Assembly (NCBI GenBank): GCA_949825045.1 | Contig: OX463810.1 | Location: forward strand, 38,078,201 to 38,142,200 | Source of the DNA: Argyresthia goedartella | Taxonomy: Eukaryota; Arthropoda; Insecta; Lepidoptera; Argyresthiidae | Direction of reading: 5' to 3' | Length of the DNA: 64,000 bases | Part shown: positions 21,746 through 32,125 of the stretch, piece by piece | How the letters are laid out: every line of letters starts with the position of its first letter | How positions within the stretch are numbered: position 1 is the first letter of the stretch | The notes under the pieces: model-generated | Databases searched by the model: none | What the model was told of the DNA's origin: nothing | The model's input: only the letters and a program-made list of their open reading frames with translations | Position numbers and translations under genes: made by a program

Positions 21746-22167
21746 TGTCATGCCCTTATGTACTGTATTTATATAGAACTACCTACCAGTCAGTAATAAA
21801 CGAGCTCCCGTACCGGTAACATGGCGTTTCATTGTCCTTTGGATATACCAAATTCCTCACTAAACGATAGGTATCGTCCGTTAAGTGGGTAATCAGCACT
21901 GCACTTTTGTTCGCTTCCGTTATGGTCGTATTAATTTTAAAAAACTGTGTTAACCGTCCTTTAAAAATTGACCATTCGCCTGACTTATAATCAAAGCTCG
22001 GTATATGTCCGAAAAGAGCCATGATCACAGGTGCAAATATCCGAAAAATCCTCGTTAGCCAATGGAATGTATGTAGCAATGAAACGCCATGTTACCGGTA
22101 CGAGTGCTCGTTTATTACTGACTAGTAGGTAGTTCTATATAAATACAGTACACCTTATTACATGACG
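21746..22167 (-). mobile_element. LTR-like arms in inverted orientation around a gag fragment
   Basis: The left arm (21746-21834) and right arm (22077-22167) are reverse complements over about 74 bases with three mismatches, from TACTGTATTTATATAGAACT through CAGTCAGTAATAAACGAG to GTAACATGGCGTTTCATTG. On the minus strand the right arm is followed by a leader and an ATG at 22021-22023 opening a gag-like frame (MALFGHIPSFDYKSGEWSIF) up to the left arm. This gag wording is typical of Ty3/gypsy elements. Each arm looks like an LTR end (it closes GTAACA before TGG, where a primer site would start). The LTR piece is inverted rather than direct, which is not a normal LTR element. Confidence 0.7.
21835..22023 (-). 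pseudogene. Ty3/gypsy-type Gag N-terminal fragment
   Basis: About 63 codons: MALFGHIPSFDYKSGEWSIF, then KGRLTQFFKINTTITEANK and SAVLITHLTDDTYRLVRNL. Gypsy Gag proteins start with a similar E-W-x-x-(F/Y)-x-x-R-L-x-Q-F-F and K-x-A-x-L-(I/L)-T-H-L pattern. It stops at the junction with the inverted arm (YPKD, near 21835). It lacks nucleocapsid, protease and Pol. Confidence 0.65.
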
Positions 22168-22822
22168 TGCTCCGGGGAGGCCTGGACTGTACTAAATTGG
22201 TGAACATTACACACACCCAAAAACGCACTCGACAAACTAAACTAATCCACACTCCTGTGCATCATACTAATTACGGCAAAAACACTTTTTCTTGTAGGCT
22301 TACATCCAACTATAACAGATTTTTTGTTTCACTAGACATATCATAATCTATGAAAACCAGTATTTATTAATAAGGTTATAAATAGGACTCTTCAGAATAA
22401 TTTGATGTTGAATGAAATTGTTATTTATTTTCATAACACATTCTAAGGAATTTTTAGGTTTAGTCTGAACAAATTATTAAACATACTAATGCGTTTTTGT
22501 TTCCTTTATTTTGTTAATAACTGATATAGTAATAATTTTAGTACCCACTGTAATAAGTGTACTAAACTTAATTTAATATAATTTACTCCTTTTATTATGC
22601 TTCCAAAACTTAAATTCGAATTTTACTTTGTTAGGAATTCTTTATTTTCCAATATCATTCAAATTATTTGTGCTGCTATAATATTACTAGTATTTTCTGC
22701 AATTGAGGAAGACTCATTATTGGTATTTATATGCTGTAAGTCTTCTTAATAAATACATAAATATTAAAACAAAGTTCAGACTGCAGAATGGCTGTTACGT
22801 CTGTCGCTGCCGCAGACAGAAC
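22168..22822. other. AT-rich non-coding DNA
   Basis: Nothing recognised. Confidence 0.4.
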
Positions 22823-23135
22823 TTTTAGGGTTCCGTACCCGAAGGGTGCCAAACGGGGTCCTATTATTAAGCCTCCGCTGTCCGTCTGTCTATCTGTCTG
22901 TCCGTCTGTCTGTCTCCAGGCTGTATCTCATGAACCGTGATAGTTAGACAATTGTCATTTTCACAGATCATGTATTTCTAATGCCGCTATAAAAACAAAT
23001 ACTAAAAAACAGAATAAAATACATATTTAAGGGGGCTCTCATACAAAAAACGTGTTTTTTTTCCGTTTTATAGATAATGGTAGGGAACCCTTCGACTCGC
23101 ACTTGGACTTCTTCTTTTTTTGTTATATCTTGAAA
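22823..23135 (+). repeat. GGGTTCCG repeat, nearly complete copy
   Basis: Starts TTAGGGTTCCGTACCCGAAG, with AAGCCTCCGCTGTCCGTCTG and a long (CTGT)n tract, then CATGAACCGTGATAGTTAGA, and ends GTAGGGAACCCTTCGACTCGCACTTGG. The phrase AACCGTGATAGTTAGACA also appears, reversed, at 16140-16165. Confidence 0.7.
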
Positions 23136-23345
23136 ACCACATATTATTTCAAACACACGTTTTTAAGATATTTTGTATTCCTATTTTTTTAAGCAAAAAC
23201 CATACCAATATTCTTTCAAGATCCCAAGAAATAACAAGTTTTAGGTGAAAAACATCGACTTAGTTCTTTTATCTCATGTAGTTCCCATTTGACATATGAT
23301 GTATTCCATTTTAATTGAAGAAAAGGGATGTCTTTATAACAAATA

Positions 23346-23535
23346 TTTTTTCACACCTTTCATTCGGAAAAGTAAGTTTTGCTACACGACTAGAGGGAGC
23401 AAAATGCCTCTTTTCTGTTTAAGCTACTTTTTCAATTTATTCATTTGCTTAAAGCATTTACGCAATGTGCCAATTGAACACAGATCTTAATAAAATAATC
23501 GATTGTAATTTCATCGTAATCGACTGAAAACTGTT
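23346..23535 (+). repeat. CACACCTTTCATTCGG element, copy 2
   Basis: TTTCACACCTTTCATTCGGA, then AAGTAAGTTTTGCTACACGA, GAGGGAGCAAAATG and GCAATGTGCCAATTGAACAC match 12795-12930 closely. Confidence 0.65.
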
Positions 23536-24377
23536 TCAAGTTTTAACTTTAACAACGTTGACCGAATTTGACGTTAACCAGTGTCTTAATTAAAAACTTG
23601 GCTAATCGTGCGTCATTCATACGTATTATATATTCATGAATTTGACCCCTTATTTAGTTAGTTTAGGTCAGACATAACAGAATGAAGAGAACGCAAAATA
23701 TGAAACCTGCACCAGCATGGTACCTATTATACATTACTGATGGAGGAAACCTCTAGGTAGGTTACATTCAATAGGTAGGGTAGGGTAACTGCGCCTTGAA
23801 TCGTAAACTTTTTCACTTTTAACTTCCTCCAGCTTGTAAGTTAACAATTTCAGATGTGAGATATATTTTTACTGTTAAAACTATCTAAGATTCATAATTA
23901 TGTCAATGTCAATTATAAAATAGAATAACAATAAAAACCTTTGTCTTGGGTTTGAAGTAATCAATTGATTTAGTTAGCATCAAATACCAATTTGCCTGTA
24001 TACGTCAGAAGGTTCCCTGATTCGGACACACATTCTAAACGTGTAAGGAGGCGAAAACTAATCAAAACACTTATTAAACTTATATAAACATGTATTGTAT
24101 GTACGTGTACCTACCTTTACCTAATTGTATTCCTATGACGATGAGTGACAGACAAACAATCATACAACGCTATGTAACAATGATAGGCATAAGATGAAAC
24201 CTGGCATATTCAAATATCACCTTTATGACCAACGTAATAAAGGCCGAAACTATGTACTTGAAAACATTGAATATGCTGATCGTTACATGTGTGCGTAATA
24301 AGGAATTTGTGATAAGAACAACCAAGTCATTCAAAGGCTAATTAGTATTTGTAATTACTACAACATTACGAAATCTA

Positions 24378-24378
<1 letters not shown>
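23536..24378. other. Non-coding DNA
   Basis: Nothing recognised. Confidence 0.4.

Positions 24379-24424
<46 letters not shown>
24379..24424. repeat. (AT)n microsatellite
   Basis: An uninterrupted AT dinucleotide run of about 23 units. Confidence 0.95.
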
Positions 24425-24427
<3 letters not shown>

Positions 24428-25531
24428 TGAAAAGCTATGAATGCTATGACCCGAGCAGCAAAACCAATGAAGGTGAAGTTGTCCTCACCGGTTCCACATC
24501 CGCGCACTACTGACAGGTCTAATGAATAGTGGTCACGACGAAATTTGGAAAGAGAGTATATTTTCCCGTAAAAATATTCATTTAAATGGAGTATATCTAT
24601 AGATACTGAGGTTATTCTGCTAAGTGTGCCGAGTGTGCGATAAATGCTTCTGTGCGATACAAGGCGCACTTACCCTTACCCTAGTATGTCTGCCACTCGG
24701 TGAATCATTCACGCTAATATGGCGACGAAACATCTACCTATTACTTTTGTTAGTCCAATATGAAGTGTTTGTTTATATTTAATAGCACTACACATAATTT
24801 TATCTCACACTATCATTTTATTTTATCGGTCAGCAATCCTCCAACTGTTGCTATCAACATTCAATCAGGCGTTTACGAATCAATCTGATTGTTCCCATTT
24901 TCACTGCTCTCACTGCTCAGATCCAATACCATTGTATGTTTAGCTTGATTATTAGTTCCAACATGTATATCTATATCTAATACCTATTTCGATTTGTGAT
25001 TTTCGTTTTGAACGCATAATATAGATAGACAGACGGTAGGTACCGCAGGGTTATATAGACGTGAGCGTCAGATTGGCCGGTTGATTATGTAGATAACCCC
25101 GCCAGAACTGTTGTGTAGGTAGGTAAGTAAGGCGTCCTACATAGATAAGTAGGTAAACATAAGAACGCGTTCATTATCATGGGTTTTACTCTTATGTCAG
25201 AGCGCGAGTATTGCCGAGTGCGCTTTCTCCGGGGGACGGACGTGGGCGATCGAGAATCTCGCACCGCGTTCCCAATTCAACGATCGGACGGATTTTAGTG
25301 AAAGAACGACAAATAACAACTTGGTTTGACTCACGCGTTACTCTTACCATGTACGTGTTTACGCTAATTGGTCAAATAGCGAAAGAAACTGACAGTTTGA
25401 AACGTCACTTCTTGAAATAATGTTGCCAACTACAGTTTGATAGCGATTTTCTCATTCATCCTAAATACCTAAACAACAATAACATAGAGATAGAATATTG
25501 CTTTACAATGAGGAGGGGGATTACCAAGTCT
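24425..25531. other. Non-coding DNA
   Basis: No gene is supported. Short frames at 24425-24669 (minus) and 25211-25420 (plus) have no family features. Confidence 0.35.
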
Positions 25532-25656
25532 ACCAACTCTTATAGCAGGACCTCTGAACTGCCCTGCATTTCCGTATGAGGATAGTACCTAGGTACCTAG
25601 GTACCTACGAAAAAGTAGAGCAGTTTAGTTTAGGTCCTGATATAAGAGTTGGTAGT
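25532..25656. repeat. Short inverted-repeat element
   Basis: The arm CTACCAACTCTTATAGCAGG + ACCT pairs with AGGTCCTGATATAAGAGTTG + GTAG. Between them lie the nested palindromes GTACCTAGGTACCTAGGTAC. It resembles a small MITE. Confidence 0.65.
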
Positions 25657-25744
25657 AAGTAACTAACCCACTAGTTATGTTATAAAATATAAAATAATAT
25701 TGGTTTTTGCGTTTTATTTTCACATATGGTTTGTCAATGAACAA

Positions 25745-26062
25745 TGATATAAAAATCATGCCCATATCTACAAAATTAATTTTTTCTGCTGCCTCTAAAG
25801 GGAAATATTTTTCTCAAAATAAGGTAGGTGTGGTACCTACTAAAGTGGACGCAATCTTAAACTGGGCACTCACTGGGATTTGAACTGATGAAAATGGACT
25901 GATGAAATTGGACTGAGTACAAAAAGATGACAGTCCATTTTCATCAGTTCAAACTTCAAATCCCCGTGAATGCCCTGAAAAAGAATTAGGCTACACTGAG
26001 AAAATTATTTCCTTTTAGAGGCAGCAGAAAAATGTGTTTTGTAGAAGGGCATGATTTTTTTA
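25745..26062. mobile_element. Long hairpin MITE, arms about 140 bp
   Basis: Left-arm phrases AAAAATCATGCCC, CTGCTGCCTCTAAAGGGAAA and GATTTGAACTGATGAAAATG + GACT are all matched in reverse order and complement in the right arm (AGTCCATTTTCATCAGTTCA, TTCCTTTTAGAGGCAGCAG, GGGCATGATTTTTT). The whole can fold into a single long imperfect hairpin with its turn near 25905-25931. No ORF. Confidence 0.8.
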
Positions 26063-26823
26063 CCATTTATGAAGTCGTGTGTTAGAGACGACACAATATT
26101 TAGGTACTAGAATATGTAGTTAAATACCCAGCTATAAGCTAAATAAAAAAAAAAATTGTTATTTATTGGGGAAAAGAAAACATACCTACCAACACAATAA
26201 TTACCTATAGCACATACCTATAGGTAAGGCAGCTCTACATTATCGTTTATGGTGAGGTGAGGTGTGAGAGACAGACACGCGGGACTATTATTACTATTTA
26301 TTATTATTACCTATTGATCGTAGATCGCTGCTAGTTGTAGGTAAGGCAACCTTATTTATGTAGTAGTAGGTAATAAATAGGTATAGATTTAGGTGGGAAG
26401 TCGGTCACTATCGGTGAGAAACAGCAACATAGGTACAGAATGTTAACTTGTCGATACGATAATCGAGAACGTTATAAATGTTAACCCGTGAATCGCCAGG
26501 CCTATGTAAACATTGAGCATGCGAACTAGACAGTAGATATACCACAGTCACCTATGTCTATTTATATAGAGATATGCTGTTAAAGTTTACGACAGAGCGG
26601 CTAGTAAAGATAGGCACGGCCGGAACCGACCTTTACGACTTTGCCGACTATAAGTAATTCCGGTGTTGTCAATTGCAACCTCCAATTTGTTGACATTGAA
26701 AGTTACGCAAGTGCACTAGACCTAACTTTTTACTCACAAGGCACGATTCTAAATCGAGACCGATCTTCCGAGACGTTCCCTTAACGTAGCGCTACGAAAA
26801 ATCCCTCCGAAGTCGGCCCTTAC
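26063..26823. other. Non-coding DNA; candidate intron start of the minus-strand gene
   Basis: No coding sequence recognised. If the exon call at 26824-26889 is right, this is the first part of its intron. Confidence 0.3.
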
Positions 26824-26889
26824 CTCTGTCGCTCGAACATATCCTGCGAGGACGACACAAGACAGCCATAGGGAAATCCTCAAATGCAT
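26824..26889 (-). CDS. Candidate first coding exon: signal peptide of an unknown secreted or membrane protein
   Basis: The minus strand reads M-H-L-R-I-S-L-W-L-S-C-V-V-L-A-G-Y-V-R-A-T-E, then GAG|GTAAGG, a near-ideal splice donor in phase 0. The residues have the three parts of a signal peptide: a short basic start, a hydrophobic core (ISLWLSCVVLAG) and a small residue at the likely cleavage site (VRA|TE). Without splicing the frame runs into a TAG about 25 codons later. An upstream in-frame ATG at 26949 would add 20 residues and weaken the signal peptide, so I prefer the inner start. The flanking DNA to the right (26950-27300) is GC-rich like a promoter. No later exon could be recognised leftwards in this window, so the protein cannot be named. 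It could be chance. Confidence 0.35.
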
Positions 26890-26949
26890 CACAACAGTCT
26901 CTCCAGCGGTCGCACCACGGCGATTCAACACCACAACACCGGTAATCAC

Positions 26950-27300
26950 AGCACTGGGAAACTATTTGCTGTTATAATATTGTAAAGCACCATTCACACT
27001 GGAACAACAAAGCGCGATACGACCTCTGTCGCTGATACGATGTTGTAAACTGGCTCGCTTGGCGTTTAGTTCGGGGCGGTGCGAGCGGATGACAGCGGCG
27101 CGCGGCGCGGCGACCGCTGCTAACTTCACGCCGAGGGGAGCGGTCCTTCGCCCGATGGTCGATGAAGCTATGGAGCATGGAGCTCCATTTCGCGTGACGC
27201 ACTCCGATTTATTATTCCGGCTGCGTGGCCCAAGAAAAACCGCCCCTAATTCGGTTTCTGCTCCACTACAGCTAACTGGACCAAATTAGCTCCCGGTGGC
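26950..27300. promoter_or_regulatory. GC-rich, CpG-rich promoter-like region
   Basis: In a very AT-rich window this stretch has a dense GC core (GCGGCGCGCGGCGCGGCGAC at about 27093) with many CpG dinucleotides. It sits just upstream of the candidate signal-peptide exon on the minus strand. No TATA box was identified. An open frame at 27059-27289 on the plus strand does not start with ATG and has no recognised domain. Confidence 0.35.
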
Positions 27301-28592
27301 TACCTACAAAGGACTGGAGTTGAATTTCTATTTTGATCACACGGACTTCATGTTAGGGAAGGGCAACGACCTGCTGCCCCAATCCATTCGAACAAACGTG
27401 ACCACTTTTTATACTTACCAGCAATTAAACAACAATAGTTTTCTCCTAATAATCACAACACCAGAGGCACACAATGGAAGTTATTAATTAACTAGCATTA
27501 TCTTCTTTCAATTCCCTGTCCTGTCAGAAGGAACTTAATACTTACTAATGATTAATAGTATATCGCTTGCTGGATAATTGAATGATGGTTAGACCAATAG
27601 AGAAGCTCCAGTGAGGATATAGATACCACATTTAATAATATTTTGAGACCTAAAAACAATAAATACGTACCTATAGTAACATGCAACGGAACGTGTTGAG
27701 AAACCCCATCAGCGGAAATGCTGCACGTGGTAATTGTCAAAACTTCTATAGAACTGTAATTTTCGCGCCAAACTATCAATTGTCAGTTTGAATTTGCGGT
27801 TTTTGGCAATAAATTTGGTATTTTTTTTTTATCACACTTAGACATAAGAATAGTGGAATCTGCCCCAGTTAAAGACAAATTCCACTGCAAAATTGTAGGC
27901 GTTCCACTTGGGCAGCTCAAGGGGGCGAAGTGGAACTCCTAGCCTTGGCACGTACGGCCTCTTTGTGTGAACTTTGCTAAATGAGAGATTAACAGACATC
28001 GCACAGCGTAAACCGGTGGACCTAGAATTATGCAACTTTGGTACAGGGCTTCCCTATATAGCGTAAGGTGGCACTAAGAAGTGATATTTGGCGTAATTCG
28101 TCCCCTAAAAAAAGAAATCCCCAGTAAAAAAGATTTTATTCAAATTTGCCATCACAAAGGGGCGGAGGAGGGGAATGGGGGGGGGGGGAGTTTGTATGCA
28201 AATAAAAAAAAACTGAAAATCGGCAGACAGGTAGTTTAAAGATCGAGGACTTAAGTTCTGATATATTTCTTTCAAAATTCTGTCCCCAGAATGGGGGAGA
28301 AGAGGGGGTTAGAGTTTATATGAAAATCAGAAACTACGCGACATATGAATCAGTAATTTTGCAGATAGGCAGTTGAACAATACAGGGGGATAAGTTCCGT
28401 CAGATATTTTTAAAAGTCTGTCCCCACAAGGGCCGAACCCCACCTGGTTTAGAGTTTGTAGGAAACTCAAAAACCACTTGACCTTGGAAGTGTCAAGTCA
28501 AGTAGGTACAGTCGGCTAGAGTACATAATGACATTGATCAACAAAGTATTGCAAAGTGCGAGCCCACTAAACACACTAGGTACTATTAACTA
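27301..28592. other. Non-coding DNA
   Basis: Nothing recognised apart from a G-rich run near 28155-28190 (GGGGCGGAGGAGGGGAATGG, then 12 G). Confidence 0.4.
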
Positions 28593-29589
28593 TTAACACG
28601 CTCAGCGCGGCAAGCTGACCAGCTTACTTTCAGATGATGCGGTATCGGGTTGCTTAGCTACGATGCTAAAGTTTCCGTTATGCCGGCATCGGGTCGAAGA
28701 CACCCGTTCCGACTTTTTACCTTTGAGGTCAAATATCTCATAAAACTCATTGCTATGAGTCTAGATAATATTTTTAATGGATTTTTAATGAACCAATCAG
28801 TACTAAGCTGGCTGCGGACCAAGATCCCGTGATTAGAAGATTTAAAAAAAAAATAAAAAAAATGTCGGATCCCTTCGACCTGGCATCCGCACTGAAAGGA
28901 AGTCATATCGATAAAATGTTAGTGTTGTCAATGAAACATCGACATATTTTATCGACGTTTTTATTTGTCAACAAAAGAGATCAAACTTTCAATTAGAATT
29001 GAAAGTTGATTCAGTTCTCTCTGGTACCACATTCTGAAGGATTCGCATAGAATGACCCGTAGTTGGGCTTTTATGTATGGTAGGACTCAAATTAATTTCA
29101 CGTTGAAATACCTTTCTGTACAAATCGCTGTCTGATGCGGCTTCTTCTCTACTTTCGGTGGACACTTCACCACTGCACATTCTCAGCATTCTTCTGGAAC
29201 GCTTCATTTTTAAATTGTCAATTTGTAATTTTCTAACACTATACGTAAACACAACGTCATTAGATCACATCACTAGACAAACTAATCTGTCATCCAGTGC
29301 GGTTATCGGGTCATCGGGTATCGGGTGTTTCAGACCCGATAGCCGCACCTAATGAAAAAACTTTCCCAATAGGCCGATATCGGGTCGCATAGATCCGATA
29401 GTAATTTTCTTCTTTTGAGGGTATGATTTGACGAGACATATCCAAAAATCAATGTATCTCTTTCCTACTCATGCTACAACCAGTGTATTTGCATCCCGGC
29501 CCAACGGAAAGTACACCATTTTGGCCCTCGCATCGTGGGACAGTTGCGCATCGGGTGCCTTCCACCCGATACCGCGCTGAGCGTGTTAA
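28593..29589. mobile_element. Short piggyBac-type element with TTAA ends
   Basis: It is bounded by TTAACACGCTCAGCGCGG (28593-28610) and, inverted, CCGCGCTGAGCGTGTTAA (29572-29589). This is a 14-bp perfect terminal inverted repeat inside a TTAA duplication. Subterminal copies of ATCGGGT/ACCCGAT recur near both ends (28643, 28686, 29301-29340, 29372, 29549-29570), some as small palindromes. At about 1 kb it cannot hold a full transposase. Confidence 0.85.
28989..29252 (-). pseudogene. Possible remnant of piggyBac transposase N-terminus
   Basis: A frame of up to 87 codons inside the element includes MKRSRRMLRMCSGEVSTESR and an acidic stretch EEAASDSDLYRK. Acidic, low-complexity N-termini are usual in piggyBac transposases, but there is no conserved domain here, so the assignment rests on position alone. 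Confidence 0.3.
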
Positions 29590-29936
29590 CTAGCCGAAAC
29601 TCGATTCGTCGATCAAACAATTTGTTAAATGCATTATTCACCGCTGTTCATTTCATAGAAAAACAATTTTGCTCGATAACATGGTACACCGATAGCACGT
29701 TTCATCGAAACCGCGCCTGATCGAAAAAACATACAACAAAGAACTTTTCGTCGAAAGCACCGTTCAGTATGGTTCGTTACTCTATGCATGACTTAAGATG
29801 ATGGAATATAGTAATATTATTAGAAGACTTGCGGAGCAAGAAAGAAAAAAAACAAGAGATAAGGAAACGTCACACAAAGTTTAATAAAAAAAAAACTTTC
29901 TGAAGTACCTATAGGTATATCTACCTATTTGAAAAA
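29590..29936. other. Non-coding DNA
   Basis: Several TCGATCAAA/TCGTCGA-like words but no recognised element. Confidence 0.35.
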
Positions 29937-30310
29937 AAACGGATTTTCACCAAAATTATGACAATTAATAATTTTAATTGGCAACAAATATAATGATTAC
30001 CAAAATATTTTTTTCCTACCCAAAATGGATAAATGAACACCAAAAGTTGCAAAAAATATCAGGGCAAAATACTGCGGTAGCTTAGGTGAAGGGTAAAGGG
30101 GGTGAGCGAAGCGAAGCCCCCTTTATCCTTCGTGTTAGGTTGAACATGTAAGAACAACAAAAAATACTTAAAACATAAACTTAAGTACACAAAACATAAA
30201 AAGAAGTTTGGTGATCATTTATCCAAACACAATTTGGTGGACATTTATCCATTCTGGCAGTCATTTCGAATTTATTGGTAGTAAAATAGGTGTATTTCTG
30301 GTAATCGTTA
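29937..30310 (+). repeat. GC-core repeat, full-length copy 2
   Basis: Opposite orientation to 5172-5512: CACCAAAAGTTGCAAAAAAT, TATCAGGGCAAAATACTGCG, GTAAAGGGGGTGAGCGAAGC, CCTTCGTGTTAGGTTGAACA and TTTGGTGATCATTTATCC in order. The core AAAGGGGG...CCCCCTTT can form a stable hairpin. Confidence 0.7.
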
Positions 30311-30599
30311 ACCACAAGCCATTTTAATTTCAGGGTAAATAAAAATTTCATCGGATTTTCACAAAAACTTAAAAAGAAGAAAACTAAGTTCCACAAGGAT
30401 TTTTTCACAAGAAACTACTAATATCGAACTTGCTAGGAAGACTTGTCTTCTTTTTGAGCCAAATTGTTTTGCAATATCTATCCGCAAAAGCAATTTGCGA
30501 AGGGCTATTACGTTTTGCCATTGGTTCAGAAGTATTAATTTGCTCAATCTTGCAATCTGTGTGTTTTTGCTCCTTGCAATAATCTTTAATAGTTTTGAA
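30311..30599. other. Non-coding DNA next to a LINE fragment
   Basis: An 83-codon minus-strand frame (30359-30610) has no recognisable motif and does not continue the RT order of the fragment at 30600-30862. Confidence 0.3.
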
Positions 30600-30862
30600 T
30601 ATAAAGCCACTTCTTGCTATTTATTGAAGAAGATCTTTTCAAACACTAAACTCTTGTAAAACTGATACAGGCCTATAATTACTGGGACCTTTTTTGTCAA
30701 CAGCATTATATAGAGGAACTACTTTGCTAGTTTTCATTAAATCGGGAAAGGTACCGTGATCAATCATTAATTAAATATGTAAGCTAAATATGGTGCTAAC
30801 TTATCTACAATTTAGCTGCAAACTTTGACTGACAAGTCTTCAGTCCTCTTAACTTTAATGTC
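30600..30862 (-). pseudogene. LINE reverse transcriptase fragment (fingers), reversed
   Basis: On the minus strand: DKLAPYLAYIFN, then GTFPDLMKTSKVVPLYNA, KGPSNYRPVSVLQ and FSVFEKIF. This is the N-terminal RT block (P-x-x-x-K-x-x-x-V-x-P-(I/L)-(Y/F) ... NYRP(I/V)S) of a CR1/Zenon-like LINE. Two in-frame stops are present (near 30770 and 30817). It lies head to head with the RT C-terminal piece at 30890-31775, with 27 bases of MITE end between them. Confidence 0.7.
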
Positions 30863-30889
30863 TTTATCTACACACGTACCATAAACCCT
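30863..30889 (+). repeat. MITE left end, interrupted by a LINE
   Basis: TTATCTACACACGTACCATA + AACCCT is the left terminal repeat of the MITE at 34811. Its continuation is displaced to 32033 by a LINE insertion. Confidence 0.7.
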
Positions 30890-31775
30890 GGTATATATTA
30901 ACGATCTGCCTTTCATGGTGGAGAAATTAACTAACATAGTGTTATTTGCTGCTGATACTTCAATGGTCTTCAAAATTGAAAGACAAAAAGCAGATTTTGA
31001 TGATGTTAATGGTGTATTGTCTTTAACCTTGAATTGGTTCACAGTTAATAATTTTTTGTTAAACGCTGGTAAAACCAAGTGTATCAAATTCTCACTTCCA
31101 AATGTCAGGCAAGTTGAGACCAGTTTAGTGTTAGATAGACAATAGCACGTTAAAATTAGTAAATGATACGAAGTTTCTTGGAATAACCATTGACAGCAAA
31201 TTGCAGTGGGGACCCCACATAGATAAATTGGCTGGTAAATTAAGTTCTGCGGCTTACGCTGTTAGGAACATCAGACAAAGCACGGATGTGGCTACATCTA
31301 GGCTAGTATATTTTAGTTACTTTCATAGTGTGATGTCCTATGGTATCTTGTTGTGGGGGAAAGCAGCGGATATTCAAACTATTTTTATTTTACAGAAAAG
31401 AGCTAATCGAGCAATTTATAATTTAAAACGAACAGACTCCTTAAGAGAACTTTTTAAAGAAATTACTAACAGTAGCTAGTCAATTTATTTTCGAAAATAT
31501 AATGTTTGTGAGGAAGAACCTTACAACATTTTCCAAACTTAGCGATAGCTGTAATGTTAACCTAAGAAATAATCACAGACTGTGTGCGCCTCGATTTAGA
31601 CTCGCGAAGGTTAGCAATTCTTTCAAGGGTCAGTGTATTCTCTACTATAATAAGATACCTCTGGAGATTTTGAAATTGCCATTTGAGCAATTTAAGAAGC
31701 ATGTTAAAGCGACTTTTTCGAAAAAGGGATATTGCAATGTTCAAGATTACTTAAATGACAGGACTGTATGGGGTT
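30890..31775 (+). pseudogene. Zenon/CR1-like RT, C-terminal half, with altered active site
   Basis: YINDLPF leads to LFAADTSMVF, where LINE RTs normally have (F/Y)ADD; the first of the paired Asp codons is now Ala (GCTGCTGAT near 30951), which would abolish polymerase activity. It continues with LNWFTVNNFLLNAGKTKCIK, a TAG at 31143-31145 with a frame change, then FLGITIDSK, MQWGPHIDKLAGKLSSAAYA, MSYGILLWGKAADIQTIFIL, a break near 31480, and IPLEILKLPFEQFKKHVKAT before the final stop. The conserved C-terminal layout (YGILLWG ... LQKRANRAI) is typical of this LINE group. Confidence 0.8.
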
Positions 31776-32032
31776 AATCTAGCTCAACACAGACCTTGCT
31801 GTTAATAATTTTGTAATTATTTATTCCTGCTTATTAATCATAATAATTAAATTTTTCATATTTGTAATAGTTAAGCACAACCTATTTTTAAAAGAGATCT
31901 AAAAATCAATCTGAGTGAGTTTCTACGCCCTTTTTCTCCCACAGTGGTCCGATGTAGAGAAGAGGCAAAATTGACGTTTGCTAAGTATATGTAAATATCT
32001 ACAGTAATGAAGTACTTTGACTTGACTTGACT
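30890..32032 (+). mobile_element. Zenon/CR1-like LINE, 5'-truncated insertion in a MITE
   Basis: It begins inside the RT (YINDLPF) and ends with a TTGACTTGACTTGACTT tail. The MITE sequence ...CATAAACCCT stops at 30889 and resumes with TCTTTACTGCGTACAAAAAC at 32033, whereas at 34811-34870 the same MITE reads straight through. This defines the insertion. No clear target duplication remains. The 3' UTR (31777-32032) is shared with 15772-15960 and 59010-59250. Confidence 0.8.
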
Positions 32033-32125
32033 TCTTTACTGCGTACAAAAACCGCACGTTACGATCAGAATAATGTTAAACTACTTGGTAAAAACTCATT
32101 TCTTATCTGAAAATGTGTAATTGTA
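32033..32125 (+). repeat. MITE continuation after the LINE insertion
   Basis: TCTTTACTGCGTACAAAAAC, CGCACGTTACGATCAGAATA and CTCATTTCTTATCTGAAAAT match 34837-34915. The match ends near 32125, so the right part of this MITE copy is missing. Confidence 0.7.

Noticed and set aside
24425..24669. A coding exon (NFTFIGFAARV...) downstream of the candidate signal-peptide exon
   Set aside because: Splice-like sites can be drawn, but the reading has no family resemblance and abuts an AT microsatellite.
27059..27289. A plus-strand exon in the GC-rich region
   Set aside because: It lacks an ATG, has no recognisable domain, and open frames are expected by chance in GC-rich DNA.
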